Shown here one piece after another: positions 1 to 4,922 of a stretch of DNA of 9,090 bases. The notes under the pieces were generated by a model that was not told the DNA's origin, ran no database searches, and was given only the letters and a program-made list of their open reading frames with translations. The first letter of the stretch is position 1; each line of letters opens with the position of its first letter. The DNA comes from Roseiarcus sp036502965 (GTDB lineage: Bacteria > Pseudomonadota > Alphaproteobacteria > Rhizobiales > Beijerinckiaceae), in contig DASXXT010000200.1 of assembly GCA_036502965.1 (NCBI GenBank), forward strand, positions 1-9,090, read 5' to 3'. A program made the position numbers and the translations under genes.

Positions 1-573
1 ATCTTCGACACCAACCGCGGCTGGACGACCAAGCTCCCAGCCCTGGTCGAATTGTTCCCGGACGCCAAAATGATCTGCTGCGTCCGCAATCCGGCCTGGA
101 TCCTCGACAGCATCGAGAGTCTCATCCGCCGCAACGCCTACGAACTCTCCGGCATCTTCAATTACGATTCCGGTGGCACGGTTTATTCGCGGGTGGAGGG
201 GCTGGCCTCCGCCAGCGGGATGTTCGGATTTTCCTTCAATGCGTTGCGGGAAGCGGTTTATGGCCCGCATTCAGATCGGCTGCTCATCGTGCGCTACGAG
301 AGCCTCACCGCCAACCCGCTCGGGACCCTCGCCGCCATCTATGGCTTCATCGGTGAAGGGCTTTACCCCCATAACCCGAAGAAGATCGAGCCCTGCTACG
401 ACATGATCGAGTTCGACCAGCGGCTGGGAACGCCGGGGCTGCACGACGTCGGCCGCTCCGTTAAGAGGGACGAGCGAACGACGATCCTGCCGCCCGACCT
501 GTTCACCCGCTATGAGCGCGAGGCTTTCTGGGAGGACCTCAAGCAAGTGCCGCCGACGGTGAAACTGGTCTGA
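1..573 (+). CDS. Sulfotransferase family protein, 5'-truncated by window edge
   Basis: The reading frame is open from the first base to a TGA at 571-573, giving the C-terminal 190 residues. It probably transfers a sulfuryl group from PAPS to an unidentified acceptor. Seen: the segment around window residues 26-37 (CCVRNPAWILDS) matches the 3'-phosphate-binding motif of PAPS sulfotransferases, with Arg29 and Ser37 eight residues apart as in the classical pair. RYESLTANP at residues 98-106 matches the common 'YE-L-x-x-P' block that follows. The N-terminal P-loop-like 5'-phosphosulfate motif would lie upstream of the window and cannot be checked. TTG at 52 and ATG at 70 are internal, because the conserved frame continues upstream of both. 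Substrate class is unknown. Bacterial members of this family modify polysaccharides, lipids or small molecules. The next gene, a cyclase, is on the opposite strand, so they do not share an operon. Confidence 0.82.
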   Translation: MFDTNRGWTTKLPALVELFPDAKMICCVRNPAWILDSIESLIRRNAYELSGIFNYDSGGTVYSRVEGLASASGMFGFSFNALREAVYGPHSDRLLIVRYESLTANPLGTLAAIYGFIGEGLYPHNPKKIEPCYDMIEFDQRLGTPGLHDVGRSVKRDERTTILPPDLFTRYEREAFWEDLKQVPPTVKLV

Positions 574-904
574 GCGACGAGATATGCGCAAACGGCCGGT
601 GCGCCGCCCGGTAGACCGGAGGAGTGCGGTGCAGATCCCGGCGGCGAAGGCGCTACACCGAGAAGCTCACCCCGCAGCCGCAGGAGGCGACTGCGTTCGG
701 GTTCTTGACCGCGCCGACATGCAGATCGCGATCGGGACCGCATTAACGCTGAGACCCCGGCGCTGGGCCCTGCGCAGAAATGATCTCACATTAGCTGTAT
801 CGCGAGCGATCGAACATCACGCCACCGGAAGCCCGCTCCGGGTGGCGCGTTCGCCAAGCCTACGTCACGCCGCCGCCTCACATCCCCTCCGGGCGTGGTC
901 TCCC
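574..904. other. Intergenic region between convergent genes
   Basis: This 331-bp gap separates the 3' ends of the sulfotransferase and cyclase genes. Open frames crossing it on either strand show arginine- and proline-rich, non-protein-like translations and I take them as chance. The one recognisable piece is the duplicated erpA tail at 653-710. A short inverted repeat (GCCACC at 821-826, GGTGGC at 841-846) lies near the cyclase 3' end and could be part of a terminator, but it has no clear T-tract. Confidence 0.6.
653..710 (-). pseudogene. Detached copy of the erpA 3' end (18 codons plus stop)
   Basis: On the minus strand this 58-bp stretch encodes the last 18 residues of the ErpA protein found at 3071-3418 (VKNPNAVASCGCGVSFSV) followed by TAG. 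It matches 3071-3128 at 56 of 58 positions by direct base comparison. The two differences (656 versus 3074, 692 versus 3110) are both at third codon positions and silent. Similarity stops abruptly on both sides: in the repeat's frame the DNA upstream gives unrelated codons and then a TAA, and there is no start codon. It is therefore not a functional gene. It includes the two C-terminal cysteines (CGC) but not the first ligand cysteine. Best reading: an attachment-site-like duplication bounding the 711-3070 segment. A plain segmental duplication is the alternative. Confidence 0.85.
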
Positions 905-2800
905 TCACTCCTCCGGCAGCCCCGCCTTGCGCAGGCCTTCACGCATACCCGGGGCCGAATCGATGAAGTAAGGTATATGCGCGTGAAACCACGCCACGGA
1001 GAGTTTGGGATTCAATTTCATCGCCTCCGCCAGCGCTGCCCTCGCCTCCGGCGCCCTGTCCGCCGCTGCGTAGCACGCCGCAAGGCTGGCGTAGGACTGA
1101 GCCGTGCGATACCCCGAGTCGATGGCTTTGAGGCCCTCCTGGATCGCCGCATCGTATCGAGTCAGCGCCAGGAGCGCTCGGCCCATTTCCATATGCCACA
1201 TTCCAATGTTTGCATCGCGTGGACTGATCCTCATGGCCTGTTGGAGATCCGATATCGATTGCTCATAGTGGCCGAGCAACATTTCCCCGACGGCCATAGG
1301 CCAGTAGCCCCAGGGAAAACTCGGATCGGCGCGAAGCGATTCTTCAGCCTCGGCAATGATCTCGTTCGCCGACGCCGCGTCGTTCGGCCTCGCTTTGAAC
1401 ATGATCAGGAGAGCCTTGGTAAAATGCGCTCTGGCTTGGTTCGGATCGAGCAGAAGAGCTTGGTCGGCCCGCTGCATCGCCCGTGCGTATAAATCCGCAC
1501 TCTTGTCGGACGAACCGAAAGCAAACTCCAACGCGTCGACCCTAGCGGCGCCCGCGAGGGCGTCGGCATTGGTCGGATCGAGATTCAACGCTTGCTCGAA
1601 TAAGTCTCGCGCTTCGTCAGAAGAGGCTTTCGTGACAAGTTGGTTGAGAAGCGCCAGACCGCGCATCGTCAGATCGATGGCGTCGGGATTTCGCGGGCGA
1701 TCGTGTAGGCTACGTCGGGCTTCGGCGTTCACCAGCTCCCTCTGAAGCATGTGGGCGAGGCGCACGACCACTTCGTCTTGCAGTTTGAACAGGTCGGCGA
1801 CGTCTTGCTCGAAGCGGTCGGCCCAGAGATCGGCGCCGTTTTCGGCGTCGATCAGTTGTGCGTTCACGCGCACCCGGGCGCCGTCGCGCTGAACCGAGCC
1901 TTCAAGGACATAGCGCACGCCGAGCTGCTTGCCGATCTCCTTGGCGTCGAGGTTCTTGCCCTTGAAGGTAAAGGCGGTGTTGCGGGCGATGACGAAGCTG
2001 TTGCGGATGCGCGAGAGTTCGGTGGTGAGATTCTCGGTGACGCCGTCGGCGAAATAGTCTTGGGCAGGATCGTTGGAGAGGTTGGTGAAAGGCAGAACGA
2101 CGATGGAAAGACGCGCGGCGCCAGGCGGCGTGGAGCCCTCGCCGGCCAGGAGCCACCACGCGCCGGCGCCGACCAGGATGAGGAACGCGACGCTCGCTGC
2201 AGTGAGCGACGCCAGCGCGAGACGCCGTTTCGGCACGGCGGGCTGCACTGCCGTCTCGGGCTCCGCCTGTGCGGGGACGCCGACCCGCAGCGAGTAGATT
2301 CTTATCGGCTCGGCGATGTTCCTGAGTTGGGCCTGGCCCAGATCGGCAACCGCGAGATCGAGCCGGCCCCTAACCTGGCGATAGGCGTCCTCGGAGAGAC
2401 AGATGCCGCCCGGCTCGCAAACGCCTTCGAGCCGCGCGGCGATGTTGACGCCGTCGCCCATCAGGTCGCCGTCGCTCTCTTCGACCACGTCGCCGAGATG
2501 TACGCCGATGCGAAACTCGATGCGGCGCTGGGACGGCAGGCCGGCGTTGCGTTCGATGAGGCCATGCTGCACTTCGATTGCGCAGCGCACCGCGTCGACC
2601 ACGCTGCGGAACTCGACAATGGTCCCATCGCCCGTGCGCTTTACCATGCGTCCGTGATGGGCGGCGATGGCGGGATCGATCAGATCGCTCCATAGCCCCC
2701 GGAGCCGCGATAGCGTCCGATCTTCGTCAGCGCCGGCGAGCCGGGTGTAGCCGACCACGTCCGCGACCAGAATCGCCGCGATCTTCCGGGCCTCGCTCAT
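905..2800 (-). CDS. Membrane class III adenylate cyclase with TolB-N/FlgO-like domain and TPR repeats
   Basis: This 631-residue protein probably makes cAMP. Residues about 5-175 are a class III cyclase catalytic domain. Asp14 and Asp58 fit the two metal ligands, Lys54 and Asp112 the adenine-recognising pair, and Asn119 and Arg123 the transition-state pair (GDGVNIAARLE), so it looks active and ATP-specific. One hydrophobic segment at about 194-219 follows a basic PKRR stretch, which predicts a cytoplasmic cyclase and an exported C-terminal half. Residues about 230-350 (SIVVLPFTNLS, YFADGVTENLTTEL, YVLEGSVQ) match the TolB N-terminal/FlgO-like domain common in rhizobial cyclases. The rest, to about 625, is TPR-like helical repeats, probably a sensing or protein-binding module. 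The ATG at 2798-2800 is supported by GGAGG six bases upstream. The gene stands alone and lies between the two copies of the erpA tail. The ligand and downstream cAMP target are unknown. Confidence 0.9.
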   Translation of the reverse strand: MSEARKIAAILVADVVGYTRLAGADEDRTLSRLRGLWSDLIDPAIAAHHGRMVKRTGDGTIVEFRSVVDAVRCAIEVQHGLIERNAGLPSQRRIEFRIGVHLGDVVEESDGDLMGDGVNIAARLEGVCEPGGICLSEDAYRQVRGRLDLAVADLGQAQLRNIAEPIRIYSLRVGVPAQAEPETAVQPAVPKRRLALASLTAASVAFLILVGAGAWWLLAGEGSTPPGAARLSIVVLPFTNLSNDPAQDYFADGVTENLTTELSRIRNSFVIARNTAFTFKGKNLDAKEIGKQLGVRYVLEGSVQRDGARVRVNAQLIDAENGADLWADRFEQDVADLFKLQDEVVVRLAHMLQRELVNAEARRSLHDRPRNPDAIDLTMRGLALLNQLVTKASSDEARDLFEQALNLDPTNADALAGAARVDALEFAFGSSDKSADLYARAMQRADQALLLDPNQARAHFTKALLIMFKARPNDAASANEIIAEAEESLRADPSFPWGYWPMAVGEMLLGHYEQSISDLQQAMRISPRDANIGMWHMEMGRALLALTRYDAAIQEGLKAIDSGYRTAQSYASLAACYAAADRAPEARAALAEAMKLNPKLSVAWFHAHIPYFIDSAPGMREGLRKAGLPEE

Positions 2801-3070
2801 GGCGCGCCTCCGCCGCCATCGAGATTAGCCGACTCTCTCACAGTGCGATGTTGTTGTTATGACCGAGAGTGAAGAAAGCAAATCATCTTGGCGACGTAAG
2901 CGATTGAAAAGGCGTCCGTTATCTCTCAACACAGAGGACCTGCGTGTGGAATGCGGACTCTGTTGCAAAAGCAAGAGCCTAAATGATCGAAAAGAGTCGC
3001 GGCGATACGGAAACGACGTGTCAGAAAGATGACCGGGAACCTCGCGCCGTGCCCAGGCCGATTAGGACTG
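2801..3070. other. AT-rich intergenic region upstream of the cyclase gene and downstream of erpA
   Basis: This 270-bp gap must carry the cyclase promoter (minus strand) and the end of the erpA transcript. I counted 86 G+C in the 180 bases 2821-3000, about 48 percent, clearly below the GC-rich genes around it. An uninterrupted 57-codon frame runs from ATG 2859 to TGA 3030-3032 (+). Its product would be basic, with a CGLCC cluster, but it has no Shine-Dalgarno site and no family I recognise. A bulged hairpin lies at 2955-2979 (stem parts GG, CTC, TTGC pairing with GCAA, GAG, CC around AAAA). No integrase or transposase is present. The base composition and position next to an att-like repeat suggest acquired DNA. 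Confidence 0.55.
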
Positions 3071-3128
3071 CTAAACCGAGAAGCTCACCCCGCAGCCGCA
3101 GGAGGCGACCGCGTTCGGGTTCTTGACC
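3071..3128. repeat. Direct repeat: erpA-proximal copy of the 58-bp att-like sequence
   Basis: This is the 3' end of intact erpA, from the stop codon inward, and the direct-repeat partner of 653-710 (56 of 58 identical, same orientation, 2418 bp apart start to start). The homology begins exactly at the stop codon (CTA on the plus strand) and ends inside the gene. If an element inserted here, this copy completes erpA and the distal copy marks the other junction. Confidence 0.8.
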
Positions 3129-3418
3129 CGGAATGACTGGCCCATCAGGTCGTCGACGAAATCAAGCTCGGCGCCTTTGAGCATTTCGAGCGACACCGGA
3201 TCGACCAGCACCGTCGCGCCGTCGCGGGTCACTTCCACGTCGTCCTCGGCCCGGCTCCTTTCGACGTCGAACGCATATTGGAAGCCCGAGCAGCCGCCTC
3301 CCTTGACCGAAATGCGCAAAGCCGCGCCTGCCTCGCCTTTGAGGATTGCATTGAGCCGCCGGGCCGCGCTGGCGCTGATCGTAACCCCCTCGAGGGTCGG
3401 AGAGACGGCTTCGTTCAT
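3071..3418 (-). CDS. erpA: A-type iron-sulfur cluster carrier/insertion protein ErpA
   Basis: This 115-residue cytoplasmic protein is an A-type carrier that receives Fe-S clusters and passes them to apo-enzymes. The family's three ligand cysteines are present: Cys43 in KGGGCSGFQY, and Cys107 and Cys109 in the C-terminal SCGCGVSF. Length is normal for ErpA/IscA (105-120). I prefer ErpA over IscA because of the gene's place divergent from dgt, as in many Rhizobiales, and the lack of isc or suf neighbours; the subfamily is an inference. The ATG is at 3416-3418. The upstream Shine-Dalgarno site is weak (AAAGG, nine bases away) and lies inside a perfect dyad at 3419-3436, so translation or transcription may be regulated there. 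The last 58 bases are duplicated at 653-710, yet this copy is complete. Confidence 0.9.
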   Translation of the reverse strand: MNEAVSPTLEGVTISASAARRLNAILKGEAGAALRISVKGGGCSGFQYAFDVERSRAEDDVEVTRDGATVLVDPVSLEMLKGAELDFVDDLMGQSFRVKNPNAVASCGCGVSFSV

Positions 3419-3436
3419 GATTAAAAGCCTTTAATC
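3419..3436. promoter_or_regulatory. Perfect AT-rich dyad abutting the erpA start codon
   Basis: GATTAAA, four bases AGCC, then TTTAATC: a perfect 7-bp inverted repeat that begins at the base next to the erpA ATG. Read on the erpA strand, the loop and inner arm contain AAAGG, the only Shine-Dalgarno-like sequence before erpA. It could be an operator for a dimeric regulator, or an RNA hairpin over the ribosome site. The symmetry is seen; the function is inferred. Confidence 0.45.
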
Positions 3437-3472
3437 GCTTGCGCCGCCGAGCCGGCGCCATCAAGATTCCCT

Positions 3473-3493
3473 GGCGTCCAAGATATGGACGCC
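3473..3493. promoter_or_regulatory. Perfect 7-bp inverted repeat in the dgt leader
   Basis: GGCGTCC (3473-3479), loop AAGATAT, GGACGCC (3487-3493). The dyad ends 14 bases before the chosen dgt ATG. As RNA it would form a stable hairpin just upstream of the start; as DNA it could be an operator. There is no T-tract, so it is not a typical terminator. Confidence 0.4.
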
Positions 3494-3507
3494 GAGCAAA
3501 GAGCGCA

Positions 3508-4722
3508 ATGTCAAGGCGGATGCCCGACGATACTGGCCTCACGGCTCGCGCACCTTACGCCGCCGACCCCGCGCGCGCGCCGCGCCGTGTCGCCGAGCCG
3601 CCGTCGGCGACGCGGACCGAATTCCAGCGCGACCGCGACCGAATCGTCCATTTGACCGCCTTCCGCCGTCTCGCCCACAAGACGCAGGTGTTCGTCGATC
3701 ACGAAAGCGACCATTTCCGCACCCGCCTGACCCACACAATCGAGGTGGCGCAGATCGCGCGCGCCCTCGCCCGGGCCTTGAGGCTCGATGACGACCTGGC
3801 GGAAGCGGTCGCGCTCGGCCACGATCTCGGCCATACGCCCTTCGGGCATACCGGCGAGGACGCGCTCGACGCGTGCATGGCCGAGCACGGCGGCTTCGAC
3901 CACAACAGCCACGCTTTGCGCATCGTCACCGAGCTCGAGCGGCGCTATGCCGCGTTCGACGGCCTCAATCTGACCCAGCCAACGCTGGCCGGGCTGGTGA
4001 AGCACAACGGGCCGTTGCTCGATGCTTCCGGCGCCCCGACTGAGCGATACCGTGTGCGCGGCGTTCCGGCCGCGATTCTTCGCTACGATGAGATGCAGCG
4101 TCTGGACCTCAGCCTCCATGCGAGCCTCGAGGCGCAAGCGGCTGCGATCGCGGACGATATCGCCTATGACGCCCACGACATCGATGACGGCTTGCGCGCC
4201 GGTCTGTTCTCGCTCGCGGAGCTTCGCGCCGCCGTTCCGTTTGTCGATGATCTCATGAGAGAGGTCGACGATCTCTATCCCGGCCTCGAGGAACCGCGCG
4301 CGATCCATGAGCTTACGCGTCGCATCATCACGAGGTTCATTGAGGACGCGATCGGCGAGAGCGGCAGGCGGATCGCCGAATCAAAGGTCGACAGTCCGGA
4401 AGCGGTCGCCGCCGCCGGGCGAATGCTTGTCGGACATTCGGCCGTCATCGAGGCGGCGGACCGCGACATCAAGGCCTTTCTCGTCGCCCACATGTACCAG
4501 CATCCGAAGGTCCGAAAGGTCCGCGAACAGGCGGACGCGGTCGTGCGCCGGTTGTTCCAGGCCTATTTGGCCGACGCATCCGCCATGCCGCCTGAATGGG
4601 CCGCCAAGGCCGACGGGGAGGCGCGCGCGAGAGCGGTGGCGGACTATATCGCCGGCATGACCGATCGGTTCGCGATCGCCGAGCACGCCCGCCTTTTTGA
4701 CGCCGCTTCCGACTTGCGATAG
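3508..4722 (+). CDS. dgt: dGTP triphosphohydrolase-like HD-domain dNTPase (type 2 dGTPase family)
   Basis: The product (404 residues from this start) belongs to the dNTP triphosphohydrolase family, which splits dNTPs into nucleoside and triphosphate and so trims the dNTP pool. The N-terminal signature TEFQRDRDRIVHLTAFRRLAHKTQVF (about 37-62; key residues Q40, RDRDR, R53-R54, K58) is diagnostic. The HD-type metal ligands are His76, His105-Asp106 (GHDLGHTPFGH) and probably Asp217 (ADDIAYDAHDIDDG), all intact. The frame opens at ATG 3439, but I choose ATG 3508. That gives the usual length of about 400 residues and removes an arginine-rich, non-conserved extension that would run through a hairpin region. 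ATG 3520 is a close alternative with AAGG just before it. Shine-Dalgarno support is weak for all three. The gene is divergent from erpA and separated from argS by a structured repeat. Confidence 0.9.
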   Translation: MSRRMPDDTGLTARAPYAADPARAPRRVAEPPSATRTEFQRDRDRIVHLTAFRRLAHKTQVFVDHESDHFRTRLTHTIEVAQIARALARALRLDDDLAEAVALGHDLGHTPFGHTGEDALDACMAEHGGFDHNSHALRIVTELERRYAAFDGLNLTQPTLAGLVKHNGPLLDASGAPTERYRVRGVPAAILRYDEMQRLDLSLHASLEAQAAAIADDIAYDAHDIDDGLRAGLFSLAELRAAVPFVDDLMREVDDLYPGLEEPRAIHELTRRIITRFIEDAIGESGRRIAESKVDSPEAVAAAGRMLVGHSAVIEAADRDIKAFLVAHMYQHPKVRKVREQADAVVRRLFQAYLADASAMPPEWAAKADGEARARAVADYIAGMTDRFAIAEHARLFDAASDLR

Positions 4723-4734
4723 AGGCGCGCGCTC

Positions 4735-4897
4735 GCCTAGAGCAGATTGCGTTTGGGTTGGCGCGGCCGATTGTAGCCGCGCTCGATGAGCGCGGCGACG
4801 CGGTCCAAGAGGCGTCCGGAAGGACCGCCCGTCTATCGACGGGCTATGGACCGCGTCTACACGGGCCGATTCGACAGAACTGCAATCTGCTCTAGGC
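4735..4897. repeat. Nested inverted-repeat element between dgt and argS
   Basis: The outer arms are a perfect 16-bp inverted repeat: GCCTAGAGCAGATTGC (4735-4750) and its complement at 4882-4897. Inside lie a 10-bp perfect pair GACGCGGTCC/GGACCGCGTC (4797-4806 with 4848-4857), a 9-bp-stem hairpin with a 3-base loop (4776-4784/4788-4796), a 6-bp-stem hairpin (4827-4832/4839-4844) and an alternative 7-bp pairing (4761-4767/4776-4782). The whole could fold into one multi-branched cruciform or RNA. No coding potential, T-tract or clear target duplication is visible. It resembles dispersed intergenic palindromes of Rhizobiales (REP/MITE-like), though copy number cannot be seen here. It starts 12 bases after the dgt stop and ends 25 bases before argS, so it may also affect read-through or mRNA stability. 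Confidence 0.75.
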
Positions 4898-4922
4898 CGA
4901 CGCCTCGATCAAGTCAGGATCC

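Larger units (their letters stand above)
3419..3507. promoter_or_regulatory. Divergent erpA/dgt control region
   Basis: These 89 bp separate two divergently transcribed genes, so both promoters should lie here or partly inside the genes. I cannot assign -35/-10 boxes with confidence. The region holds two perfect 7-bp inverted repeats (3419-3436 and 3473-3493), listed separately, and a GC-rich stretch between them with shorter pairings (GCGCC at 3441-3445 with GGCGC at 3454-3458). If dgt were started at its upstream ATG (3439), most of this would be coding, which I think is unlikely. Confidence 0.5.

Noticed and set aside
510..743. Minus-strand frame covering the erpA tail copy
   Set aside because: It is in a different frame from the erpA homology and overlaps the sulfotransferase 3' end. 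In the homologous frame a TAA lies shortly upstream and there is no start, so no protein is expected.
584..1492. 302-codon plus-strand frame running from the intergenic gap into the cyclase 3' end
   Set aside because: The translation is arginine-rich and low in structure, and most of it is antisense to the cyclase TPR region. No ribosome site or family match was found.
1751..2695. 314-codon open frame on the plus strand, antisense to the cyclase gene
   Set aside because: It lies wholly within a confidently identified gene on the other strand, and its translation has no recognisable domain. Long antisense frames are expected in GC-rich genes.
3511..4308. 265-codon minus-strand frame antisense to dgt
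   Set aside because: dgt is certain from its motifs, and the antisense product shows no domain. It is treated as a composition shadow, as are the minus-strand frames inside argS (5385-5804, 5832-6542) and the SPOR gene (6782-7300).
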